Shown here: positions 34,501 to 46,211 of the stretch, in pieces
Position numbering within the stretch: the stretch's first letter is position 1
How the letters are laid out: every line of letters begins with the position of its first letter
DNA from: Oopsacas minuta
Lineage: Eukaryota > Porifera > Hexactinellida > Lyssacinosida > Leucopsacidae
Direction: 5' to 3'
Length of the DNA: 64,000 nucleotides
Assembly: GCA_024704765.1 (NCBI GenBank)
Contig: JAKMXF010000022.1
Span: 511,055-575,054 of the forward strand
The notes under the pieces: generated by a model
What the model saw: the letters and a program-made list of their open reading frames with translations, nothing else
Told to the model about the DNA's origin: nothing
Databases searched by the model: none
Translations under genes and position numbers: made by a program

Positions 34501-37500
34501 TATTCCATCTACACAGACAGCTCCGTTAAGACAAGCATTATCTCCACAATCATCTATATTATAATCGCAATACTCTCCTGTATATCCCCTACCACAAACA
34601 CAAAGATAGCCGTTAACTTCATCTATGCATTCGCCTCTGTCACATTGGTTCTCTTCACAATCATCAATGTCTGTAAGGCAATTTAGCCCGGTGTACCCAG
34701 CAGCACATTGACATCGATAAGCTTTACTATCATCAGGTAGACATACTCCATTATTATAACACGGGTTGTAGAAATACGTATTAAAGAATTCGTAGCAGTT
34801 AATCAATGCTGGAGCTGTGGTGCCTGCTAAGAAGGTAGAATAAGGACCTGATCCTACAGCTGTATATCCTCTAACTCCAATCTCATACTCCGTACCTACC
34901 TCCAAATTGGCTAGATGCGTATTAAGTATTTCTCCAGTAATATTTTGATACAAAGTCGAATATACATCACTGGTTTGAGGAGATTTACTGGAATATTTCA
35001 CTTCATATGCCGTGATTATTCCATTTCTTTCACTGACAATTATACCCAACCATACTATGTATATTTCTGTTTGAGAAGCAACTGTAATCGCTGTAATAAC
35101 AGGTGCGCCACTGGGATTTGATTCAGGTAAGAGAACATTGACTCTTGGCGAATTTGGTCCGTTACCTACACTAGTGTATCCCCGAACGAACAGCTGATAC
35201 TCAACAGCTGGATGTAGATCTTCCAATACAGCTTCAGTAACATTTCCAGGAGTAGTGAATTTGTATTGGCTTGAATCGAATGTGCTGTCACTTTGGTATA
35301 TTATCTCATATTGGGTAAGAATTCCATTCGTTTCGTCCGGAGGAATGGCTGTCCATTTAGTACGAATAGATGTGGCTGTTATTGAAATTGCGGTAATTCC
35401 AGTAGGAGCTACTGAGGGGTAACCTTCAAAAGTGCGGGCGATTGTTGGAGGATCTGAATTAGGGCCAGAACCTTGATTATTTTCGGCTGCTACAGTAATT
35501 TGGTAGGATTCGTAAGGTTTGAGATGTTCGAGAGTTGCACTAGTACTACTCCCTGATTCAACTTGTTTCCTTTCACTCGTTTCGTATTGTTCTCCTTGGT
35601 AGTAAACAATGTAACTTATGATTTCTCCATTATGATGGATTTCAGGAACAGGATTCCAGCTGACGAATATTGATTGATAGGATTGAGGGATAGCTGTCAC
35701 ATTCTGTGGAGCTACAGAGGGAGGAGCTGATAGAGTTGTTACATATAATTTTGTACTGTAAGGTCCAATCCCGATACTAGTAGAAGCAGCAATACTATAT
35801 CCAAACTGAGTTAGCTCTTCAAGATCATTGATGGTATATTCAGTTAAGTCTGTAGTATACGTAGTAGTGCTGGTAGAATTACCAAATTTAATTGAGTAAC
35901 TAATGATAATTCCGTTCTGTTCAGAGTATACAGGAGGCTGGTATTGCAGAGTGACATAAGTGGAGTAAGGAGTGGCAGAGATGGAGGTGGGGGGACCAGT
36001 TGGTACAGATTCTATTGTCATAAAGATCATTGAGGAAGGAGGACTGGTACCAGCTGAGTTGGTAGCTGTTATCTCTACAGTGTACTTTCTGTATGGAAGT
36101 AGATTGGTTAAGGTGTATGAGAGGGTATTGAGGGTAACGGAGGTAACAGGAACACTGTCTGTACTGATGTAGAGAGAGAGTGCGTAGGATATAATGGGTC
36201 CATTCTGTAGGTCTAATGGAATAGGAGAGAACTGTACAACAGCACTGTTGTCAGTTATGTCATCAATAGAGAATATCTCAGGTCCTTGTGAGGGAGAAGA
36301 CTGGTGGGTAGATAAGGTGAGATCAGAGGAGTAGGGACCTGTTCCTTGAGTGTTGATAACTGCTACTGATAGTGAGTAATTTGTGTAGGGAGTGAGGTTA
36401 AGGATGATAGTGTTAGGAGAGATGGAGGTGTGTGAGAAGGAAGTTGTTGATTGAGTATCAGTGACAAGAACAATGTAGCTCACAAACTCTCCATTGAGGG
36501 AGGAGGAGGGTATCGGATTCCAGGAGAAGTTGACAGAGTTATGTGTGACCAGTGAGAGAGTGAGTTGTGTTGGTGCATCAACTGGCAGTGCTTGGTTGGT
36601 TATAACAATGGTAACTTGAGTGTAAGGACCAGCTCCAATAGAATTGATAGCTCTGATCTGAATGGAGTAGCTAGTAAAAGGATGGAGAGATTGTATAGTG
36701 TAGCTTGTTAGATCTGTAGAGAATATCTGTGGAAGAGAATCAGTATTAGAAGATACACTAATGTCAAATGCTGTTATTGCTCCATTCTGATCAATAGCAA
36801 GAGGATAATTGTATTCAAGTTGTATTTCAGTAGCCGACAACACAGACACAGTGAAATCAGTAGGAGGACTAGATGGTAGAGCTGCTAATGTAATATTCGT
36901 GATTAATGCTGTATATGGACTAGGGCCGATGCTATTCTTTGCTCTGACTTGTATGGAGTAGCTAGTATCTGGATGGAGAGATTCTATTGTAATTTGTGTT
37001 TGATTTGTAGAATATATCTCTTGAAAGGAGTTAATAGTTGAAACTAATCTGACGTCATATCCAGTTATTTGTCCATTCTGTTCTAGTACTGGAGGGGGTA
37101 GCCATTTCGCTATAATTTGATATGCTGTTATTACGGTAAGTTTTAAATCAGTTGGGGGACCAGATGGTAATGATTGTTGTGTGGTAGCACTAATGTATCC
37201 AGTGTAGGGACCAGGACCGATACTGTTGATAGCTCTTATCTGTATAGTATATTGAGTGTTTGGCTGGAGATTTTGAAAGGTGTAGCTAGTTTGTGTTGTG
37301 GAGTAGATCTGTAGAGTTGAATTCGTTGATGAATGGACACTGAACTCATACCCAGTGATTTGTCCATTCTGTTCTAGAACGGGAGGAGGTCCACATGTAC
37401 TTAGTATTTGAGTAGCTGATAAAGTGACGAGTTGGAAATTAGTTGGTGTGCTAGATGGGATAGCTTGTTTGGTCCTGACACTAATCTCAACGGAGTAAGG

Positions 37501-40500
37501 ACCTGGTCCGAAGGAGGTGTAGGCTCTGACTTTTAACTGATAAAGCACATCTTCGTGGAGATCATATATCATGATATAAGTCTGTGATGTTGATACATTT
37601 GTCAATACACTATGTGTATTTGTCAGGTAGTTTGAGAGTACATAGTACTCTATCTCGTAGTAAAGTAGCTTTCCATTATGAAGATGAATCAATGGCTCTG
37701 ACCAGGACAGTTTGATGGTAGTCTCAGTTGATTTGTATGTTAAGTTCAAAGGTGCGCCGCCTGAAACATCTTCTGACGTCACTACGGTGAGTATTCTTGT
37801 ATAAGGGCCAAACCCGATAGCATTTCTAGCTCGAACTTGAAGCTTGTATTCATGGAACTCTTCAAGGTTATCGAACTTGTAAGACAACGTATATTCGCTA
37901 ACAATATCTTCATATATATTGGTATCGTGTTGTTGTCCAACAGCAATAACCTCATACCCAGTAATGACTCCATTTTGCTCCTCAAGAGTAGGAGGTTCCC
38001 ATGATATTGTAGTGCTTGTAGAAGTTATTGCTCTAACCTGAAGGTTCGTAGGAGCCTCTGTAGGTGTTACTTCAGAAGTTGTGCTGTATATCTGAGCACA
38101 GGGACCGAATGCAATAGTATATGCACATATGGAAATGTCATACTCAATGCCTTCTTCAAGATTTGAGAGTCTATAACTGGTATATGGAGTAGAAATAGTT
38201 TTATCATTTATATCAATAGTTACCCCGCTGTAGGTTATGGAGTAAGTTGAAATGTTTCCGTTTTGTAGATTTATATTTGGAGCTTCCCAACTGAGTATAA
38301 TGTATGTTGTAGAAGCGATTGCCTGTACATTTTGAGGTGGACCTGAAGGTGGTGCTTGCTCTGTTGTTACGGTTACAGGCGTTGAGTATGGGCCAGATCC
38401 AGGTTGTGTATTTGCCCTTATTTGAATAATGTAATCTGTATAGGGATGCAAGTTGGTAATAGTGATGGCATTGATTGATCCTTGAACGGATAATACATAG
38501 GAGCTATGAACTGTGTCTACTTTGATTTCGTATTCAGTGAGTACGCCATTTAGATCTGCCATGGGGGGGTCTAGCCATTCCACTATTATCTCAGTATCAG
38601 AGACATATACTATACTGACTGCAGTCGGAGCGGCGCTTGGAGGGGCTTCAAGTGTCCGTACATACAATACTGTAGAGTAAGGTCCTGGCCCAAATGAAGT
38701 GTAGGCTCGTACTTGAATTTCAAAAAGTTCGTTCTCATGTAAGTTAGGGATAATAATTCTTAATTCCGTCTCAAAGAGGCTGTTGTTTGCACCAGATAAG
38801 ATATCAATGTACTTCACTTCGTATTTAGTAATTACACCATTGTGATCAGGAATTGGTGGAGTACTCCAGATAATGAATAGTGAAGTTGTACTAGCAATTG
38901 CGTTTACATGCTGTGGTGCAGAGGATGGAGCAGCATCATTTGTAATTACTGAAATATTTTGTGTGTAAGGTCCATATCCTGCACTGTTTGTTGCTGACAT
39001 GCTGACATAATAAAGATGTCCTTCTTCAAGGCTACTCAGTGTATATGCTCTCAACGTAGAATTTGTATCTATATGATATACAGATGAATCATGCTGTAAT
39101 CCAACCACAACAATCAAGTATCCTATAATTGCTCCATTCTGTGTGTTTAAACTTGGCGGATTCCATGAAATTAGAAGAGATGTCGAACCGCTTGGCAAAA
39201 CTGTAAAGTCAGATGGTGGAGCGGTCGGAGGGATTGCCTCAGTAGCATTATACACGGTTAAATACGGCCCATTACCAACATATGTGGTGGCGCTTATAGA
39301 AATCTGATATTGATTCCCCTCTTTCAAATTGTTGAGGGTTGCATGTCTGTATGTTGTACTTAAATTCCTAGTTTCTGTATCCAATCCTATGCCTCTGTAT
39401 TTTACAATATACCCTGTGATTATTCCATTTTGTTCTGTCTCATCGACATCCTGCCATCTTATAGAAATGCTCGTAGTAAATATTACAAACTCAACATTAT
39501 TCGGTGTGCCTGAAGGAGCAGCTTGATACGTCTCAAGTGTTAATGGTACAGTGTATGGACCAGCCCCAGGACTAGTCTCAGCCCTCACTTGAATGGTGTA
39601 GTTGGTGTAAGGATGTAGGTTAGAGAAAGTATAAGAGTTACGAGAGGCTGCCAATAAATAGTCTCTTTGATAAGTATTATCCTCTGAATGTATCTTCAGC
39701 CCGAATCCTGTTAACACTCCATTTTGATCAATTAATGGTGGACTCTCCCATTCAAAACTGATGTCGGTAGCAGAAAGGACGTTACTTTGAATGTTTATGG
39801 GAGAAGCTGAGGGAACATCTTGTAGTGTTCTGATAGCTAATTGGGCAGAGTACGGTCCTGGTCCTATAGCAGTGTATGCCCTTATTCGGAATAAATAAAA
39901 TTCATATTCTTCTAGATTGGTAAAATTGAAATTTAAGTCAGTCGTGTTTACTAATGTATGGCTATTTGAAGTACTTCCAAGATCTTCGTAAGCGATTTCA
40001 TAATTCGTAATATCACCGTTGTGATCAACTATAGCAGGTGCAATCCATTTCAAATATATCCAAGTCTTTCCGAATTTGTCTGCCAAGTTTTGTGGGGCAG
40101 AACCTGGCACAGATTCTAAAGTAGACAGTATAATGGGACTAGTTCGAGGTCCATATCCTATTTCGTTATATGCCCTAATGGTTACTTCATAGGAGTGGCC
40201 TTCTTCTAAGCCACTGAGTGTATACTCGCGGCTATTTTCGCTTACATTTTTGGTGTAAATATTTGAGTCATGCTCTCTTCCTATTACTTCAATCTGGTAA
40301 CCCTTTATTACTCCGTTCTCTGCCTCAGCATTGAGAGATGACCATTTTACAGAAATGGAAGTTGAACTATCTGACCTAACCACGACGTTAAGAGGTGTTC
40401 CAGTTGGAGCTATCTCAGCTGTTGTTTTGATAATACTTGTTGATGAACCAACACCCGCACTATTTATTGCTGATATTTCAATTAGATACTCCGAGCCTTC

Positions 40501-43500
40501 TTCAAGATCAGTAAGAGTGGTAGATGTGGTCGTGACAATGACAGATTTTACTTCAGTATCAATGGTAACTCCATTATATGATATCTTGTATCCTGTTATA
40601 ACTCCATTCTGTTCACTCAGAGGAGGAGAGTCCCAGCTTAAAGACAGGCTGGTAGTCATGATGATGGTAAATTCAATATTCTGAGGGGTGCCAGTAGGAG
40701 CTATCTCATTAGTTGTCACAGTAATGACGTCAGTGTTAGGACCACTTCCCACACTTGTACTCACAGATGCTTGAATTTCGTACGAAACACCTTCTTGCAA
40801 TCCATTCACTATATAATCAACAGCTGACAGATAGTCTGTAGTGATTGGAGTAACCCTGACAGTCTGTGTAGTAGTGTCAACATTGACACCTGTGTATGTG
40901 ACAGTATAGAAGGTGATGACACCATTTAGGGTGTCTATATCAGTGGGAGGGCTGAGTGTGAGTGTGATGGTAGTCTCAGTGATGGTAGTGACAGAGAGGA
41001 GAGGAGAAGATGTAGGAGTGCTCTCAAGGGTAGTGATTGTGGATGAAGTACTGTAAGGTCCTGTCCCAACAGAAGTAGCAGCTGCTATCTGGAGTGTGTA
41101 CTCTGTGTATGGATTCAGACCTGTAATTGTGTAGAAAGTAGAAGAAGCGCTTGCAGTGAGTTCTGTACTGTCGATTAGGATGACGTAATTATCTATAATA
41201 CCATTCTGTGATTCAATACTAGGAGTAGACCAAGAGATACTGATCTGTGTAGCACTATCAGCTGTTACAGTATCAATGGTTGGAGCCATACTCGGTATGT
41301 CTTCATCTGTTTTCACTGTCACAATATTGGAATCTTCACTAGTTAGACTTCCAATAGCACTGACATAGAGCTCGTAGTATCTGTTGGGAAGTAGACTAGT
41401 GATATCTTGTTGTAACTGGTCAGTTTCTCCATATTCTATAAACGCGGGTGTGGAGAATGTAATGTCACGATAATACTCCTTATAAGAGAGAGATACGATA
41501 TATCCGGTTGGAGTGTAAGTAGTCTTCCATTCAAGATTTATGGCACTGCTTGATGTTACAGAGGCTTTCGCATTAACACTGAAACCTATAGGCTCACAGG
41601 TTATATCAGTCGGTTGGTAGTAATCAGTAGTACAGCTGCAGTCGTAACTTCCTATTGTGTTAGTACAGCCCTGATCACATTCATCAGTTTCGAGGCTACA
41701 CTCATTTATGTCCGAACAAACTCCTGCTACCTCTAAGGTATATCCAGTCATACATTGGCAAGTATAACTCCCGTCAGTGTTTGTACAATAGTGCTCACAT
41801 ATATCTGTATTTTCATTACATTCATTGACATCTTCGCACTTGTCCGGCTCGGCAAGAATCGTCCTGTATCCGGTAAAACAGGAACAACTGTAATCCCCGG
41901 CTCCGTCGATACATTCTTGTTGGCATATATCTGTCTCCTCCGTACATTCGTCAATATTATCACAGGTTTGGGTAACAGAATTCCATCTGTACCCTGAGGA
42001 ACAATATTCACAATGGTAGCTACCATCCGTGTTTATACACTTTTCAGTACAACCACCATTATTCGTGTCACATTCGTTTACATCGTTACATTGTGTTCCA
42101 ACGTATGTGTAACCAATCTTACAAGTGCAGGTGTAACCTCCTACACTGTTATCACACTCCTCATTTGTACCACAAGGATCTGTATAGCACTCGTTAATAT
42201 CTATGCAGTCAATTCCAATTCTCTCATACCCAACTCTACATAAACACGAGTAGCCTCCATCTGTGTTTGTACATAATTCAGTTGCACTGCAAGGGTCTAT
42301 ACCGGTAGTACATTCATCAATATCTAAGGGTTATATTTTCATTAATTAATGTTTCTTGTTCAGGTGCGTCACGTCTGAAGCGCGCTAGTTAAATTTAAGA
42401 TTAGTTGTTTTCAGGTCTCTCAGCCTGCAATCGTGAGATGTGTGATTTAGTATAAGTTTTTACGAAAAGATAAGGATACGTAGTAAGTGAATAAGCTGGA
42501 CAAAATGCAGCTCCGGGATCGTGATCCCTATGCTGCGTCGCCATAAGATGTGACCATAGATTATTAGAACTACGGTTGTCAAGCACTTGTTATAACATTT
42601 CACGTCGATTACTATTTCCAGGGACGGCGCAAACGGTCAAGTTATCGCCTGGCCACTTTTCTGCCATGACAGTGCCTGACCGCTATTTAGTACCGTCTGC
42701 CGCCCTTGATTTCTATCAATTTCTAGTAAATCCTGAATAACATTTCTTCAATATAATCAAAATACGGAAGACCCATGCGGCTGAATAACTACCTCCCTCT
42801 TAGTCTAGCCAAGCAAAGGAGTTGGAAATTGTTCTGAATGATTTTTCAGGTCTAATTAGTGACAAGCAACAAATTTTAATTTCCCTTAATTAAGTAATAC
42901 TTGTCCGTCTGTTCGAAAACAGGGAAGCCTCAAATATATTATTATCCACATTAGCTTCATTGAATCGCAATGTCCCTACCACTCCTGCCTGGAAACACAT
43001 TCACAGATCCTTCTAAAGACAAGTTCCACGTGTCTCAGTCGCTTGGCTATAAGAACGGCTACCCGCTCACTAAGCTCTCGGCTAGAGGGATAGGAGGGGA
43101 GATACACGCAGTCACGAAATCAGACCAAATGTCAGCTGCTGAATTTGACGAGATAGCACAAATGAAGCCTACTCTTACGTACGGAGACCCTGTACCTGAT
43201 CACCCAGTTCAGTTCGTACCAGCTCATGTGGCTTTTGATAAGAGAGTTCTCCAATTCAAAGCATTCTTCAATCAGACAGTACGCGAATCAGCTGTTGAGG
43301 ATTATAGAGTGCGTTTCGTGAAAATTTACTACTACCTGGAAGATGACAGCATTTCAGTAGTGGAGCCTGTGGTGGAAAATTCTGGGATTCCTCAGGGAAA
43401 ACTTATAAAGAGACAGAGATTGCCAAAAGATGAGATGGGGCAGATTTGGCATTGGAAGGATTTGAACATAGGAATCGATGTAAGTCTATACGGAACTAGC

Positions 43501-46211
43501 TTCCATGTGTATGATTGTGATGATTATACGCGTAATTTCATGGAGAGTGAAGGTATGGATATCAACCTACCAGAGGGGAGTCCTGCAGATCCATACACAC
43601 AGCGTAGGAAGGCACCTCAGTACGTCTACCAGACGCCAGCTGCCTTTGACAAGCTCAAGAAATTCATGGACATGGATAGGAAAGTGTTACGATTCAATTG
43701 TGTGTGGGATGACAGAGACAATATGTTTGGGGAGATGCGTAAGTTCGTATTACACTATTATCTAGTGGATGACAGTGTTGAAGTGCTGGACTTAAGACAT
43801 ACCAATGATGGACGTGATCCATACCCTGTCTTCCTTAGAAGACAACGACTCCCTAAGGACCGATCTGCTGTTGCAAGGGACTTCCCAGGAGTAGTGCTAG
43901 AGGTGACTGATCACGAGATCGCAGATTGGTACACACCCTCTGATCTAGGCATCGGACGTACTGTTGATGTTCTGGGAAGGAGATTCCTCCTTTACGATTG
44001 TGACGATTTTACTAAGATTTATTACAGACAAATATTCAATGTACAGGACTTTACACCTATTGACCTAGCATCTCCACGATCTACTCTGAGACAGCCTGAA
44101 CTCCCTCCCTACAATGGATACGGTACCATAGAGGATTCTATACAGAATTGTCGATCTCTCATCCCACAACCTCCGAAGAAAGATTTCATTCGTATGCTAG
44201 AGAATGATGGAAAAGTGCTACGATTCTCAGCATCCATGGTTTCAAAATTCACAGAAGATAAGAATAGAAAGTTTATTATTTCTTATCGTCTCTCTGACGA
44301 TATGTTCACAATATACGAGCCTCCTCAGAGGAATGCTGGAATTATTGCGGGTAAATTCCTTGAACGAACTCGTATCAAGAAACCAGACTGTGATCCTCAG
44401 AAGCCTGAATACTACGGCCCTCATGACCTCATTGTAGGACAAACTATTCATGTGTTTAGTCATAAATTTTTAATTGAAGATGCTGACGAGTATGTTCTCA
44501 AATATATGGAAGAGCGAAGTTCTGAGTTTCCCTCAGAAACTATAGAAGCTCTTAGGAAGAAACATGCAACAGCTGGAGCACCTGAGAGTGCCACTTCGTC
44601 TTAATATCTTAGCAAATCAGAATATTTATGCCAACCTTATTTAATCCTGTTTCTATCGGTACTGTTCTCATTACACATATTAACAATAATGCACCTATTT
44701 AGCTATGTATATCAATTCTTTACGTTTTATTGTATGATTCTGTTCTCGTTAATACTAATTTCTGGATATACACTTCATCGTTTATATTAATTAAGTCATA
44801 GTAGGCTATGATTAAGTGCTAGTTTTCGTTGATAATACACGCACCTTCTATAACAGTTCCTTCTTCTAATTCTATCGACTAATAATCTATATCAGTTAAA
44901 TATTATGTACGTACTTGTGTTACAAAAAACAATCAACAGTTGAAAACATATTGCCTTCATCTTAACCGAATACTTACGGCAATTTTTATGATCTTTTGTA
45001 GGTAAAAATTTTTTTACGGGAATTGTGTAAAACGTGTTGCTTCATTACAATAGTAACAGCAAGAAAGTGCTCAGTTAATAGTATTTAGTTTTCACTCGTA
45101 AAATATCTACGTACAATACAGTGAATACAATATAATAGAGTATATCGAATACTAATTTAGGTGATAATATTAATGAATAATAACCTGTGTTGCAATCAGT
45201 ATCTTCCCATCCTGTAGTACAATCACACTCTGAGATTTTTAAAAGGTTACAAGTACCTCCGTTATAACAGGTGTAAGAGAAGTATTCAGTATTTGTTACT
45301 GTTACATATCTGGTACCTACGCTGTAGGTAGTCCTAATTTAAATATAAGTAATAATTAATTGTGAATGATTCTAATTTTGATGAATTTACCTTGGTTCAA
45401 TTTTGAGCTGTGCACAATCGAAAATCATACACCAGGATGTGTAGATGACATTTGTGTAATAAGTGTTAGTAATTATGTATGTTTCCATAACTACACTATT
45501 AGTTGTAACAGAGTACGAACAAGTTAAAGTTGTCGCTCTCTTAGAAACCGCGTGATTTGACTCGAAGTACAACTCTACATCTATAATGGATAGATAAAAT
45601 AGATAACCATAAAAGAGTTATTTCATAATTATTAGCACAAACATTGCATTGCAATATTAAACAAGCCTTTGGATTGCCCATAAGAAATCACAATACATGT
45701 AGATATAAAAAACTTACTTCGTTACCTATGCTCTGCGGAGCCGTTGAGGGCAAGCCTCCCTGCATTTATATTTTGAGATTTCAATTTTTTGTTTACTTTT
45801 ATATTCATAAAAACAACAATAAATTTAGTAACAGAAACTTGAAAATGCTAAATTCGGGGAAGAGATTGACATATGGAATTTGTTATCATATTTTCACACC
45901 TTTTACAATCATCTCAAAAGATATCCATCATTGACACTAACAACTAATCAGGAAATAATTAATGAATAAAAATGACCCCAGCTACCCTACCAATTAATGT
46001 TTTATGACAATAATTCGTGCCATAAATCATAATATACTATACCCTTTACTCACCAGCTTCAGACAATTGTGAGTTTATGTCAAAGTCATTTGCTCCTCCC
46101 TAAACATAAAAACACAACATTATTAATTCATTATTGCTAAAAGTATGTATAACTTACCAATGCAATGATTCCTGAAATAAATAAGACGATGAGATGTATG
46201 CTCCACCTCAT
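31591..46211 (-). CDS. Receptor B: giant FN3/EGF adhesion GPCR (7TM)
   Basis: Exons 46211-46158, 46099-46054, 45580-45391, 45333-45185 and 42323-31591 join in phase to about 3,723 residues; the last exon alone is 10,733 bp. Order: signal peptide (1-18); an unrecognised head (about 19-108); one EGF (YTCYNGGTC); about six or seven calcium-type EGFs (147 to about 390); 23 FN3 domains (about 393-2650); five EGFs (about 2654-2845); HormR (YCKPDGDW); GAIN; GPS (CVAWD, ISCYSTHTTSFAIL; about 3166-3210); a class B2-type 7TM (about 3221-3471) with CHINLAISL in TM2 and a YCW in loop 2; and a 250-residue tail rich in NPLY, DNPYMEI, ENPTYSAL and ENPSYMAV. Likely an autoproteolysed cell-contact receptor signalling through G proteins and tyrosine-motif adaptors; this role is inferred. 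EFHC1 is nested in its fourth intron. Confidence 0.9.
42619..42708. mobile_element. Tiny hAT-like MITE
   Basis: A 90 bp segment starting CAGGGACGGCGCAAACGGT and ending CCGTCTGCCGCCCTTG, which are inverted repeats with a few mismatches. ATTTC flanks both sides (42614-42618 and 42709-42713) as a possible target duplication. It lies upstream of EFHC1 within the receptor B intron. Confidence 0.6.
42970..44604 (+). CDS. EFHC1: EFHC1-like ciliary microtubule protein with three DM10 domains
   Basis: Single-exon ORF of 544 residues. The start MSLPLLPGNTFTDPSKDKFH matches human LPFLPGTSFKDSTKTAFH. Three DM10 domains: about 90-195 (VAFDKRVLQF, YYYLEDDSISVVEPVVENSG, KLIKRQRLP, YDCDDYT), about 235-360 (LRFNCVWDD, NDGRDPYPV, YDCDDFT) and about 410-515 (VLRFSA, PPQRNAGI, DADEYVLKYME). 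Family knowledge: EFHC1 is a microtubule inner protein of axonemal doublets. Human EFHC1 (640 residues) has a C-terminal EF-hand region; here the protein ends about 30 residues after DM10-3, so that region is missing. The gene is intronless and lies within an intron of receptor B on the opposite strand. Confidence 0.95.
   Translation: MSLPLLPGNTFTDPSKDKFHVSQSLGYKNGYPLTKLSARGIGGEIHAVTKSDQMSAAEFDEIAQMKPTLTYGDPVPDHPVQFVPAHVAFDKRVLQFKAFFNQTVRESAVEDYRVRFVKIYYYLEDDSISVVEPVVENSGIPQGKLIKRQRLPKDEMGQIWHWKDLNIGIDVSLYGTSFHVYDCDDYTRNFMESEGMDINLPEGSPADPYTQRRKAPQYVYQTPAAFDKLKKFMDMDRKVLRFNCVWDDRDNMFGEMRKFVLHYYLVDDSVEVLDLRHTNDGRDPYPVFLRRQRLPKDRSAVARDFPGVVLEVTDHEIADWYTPSDLGIGRTVDVLGRRFLLYDCDDFTKIYYRQIFNVQDFTPIDLASPRSTLRQPELPPYNGYGTIEDSIQNCRSLIPQPPKKDFIRMLENDGKVLRFSASMVSKFTEDKNRKFIISYRLSDDMFTIYEPPQRNAGIIAGKFLERTRIKKPDCDPQKPEYYGPHDLIVGQTIHVFSHKFLIEDADEYVLKYMEERSSEFPSETIEALRKKHATAGAPESATSS
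45716..45860. repeat. Dispersed repeat, copy in receptor B intron
   Basis: Contains GCCGTTGAGGGCAAG, then CATAAAAACAACAATAAATT and GAAACTTGAAAATGCTA. The same elements in the same order occur at about 57425-57540. It lies between exons 2 and 3 of receptor B. Confidence 0.6.

Larger units (their letters stand above)
42324..45184 (-). other. Intron 4 of receptor B, hosting EFHC1
   Basis: A 2.86 kb phase-1 intron between the first EGF exon and the giant exon. Joining restores the sequence CNT-DIDEC. It contains the whole EFHC1 gene on the opposite strand and a 90 bp inverted-repeat element at 42619-42708. The donor is GTTATT, a weaker GT site than the others, so an additional small exon is possible. 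Confidence 0.75.

Noticed and set aside
34198-34686. Plus-strand frames with hydrophobic peptides opposite the EGF repeats of receptor B
   Set aside because: Antisense of Cys-rich EGF coding sequence produces such frames; the EGF frame on the minus strand is clearly real.
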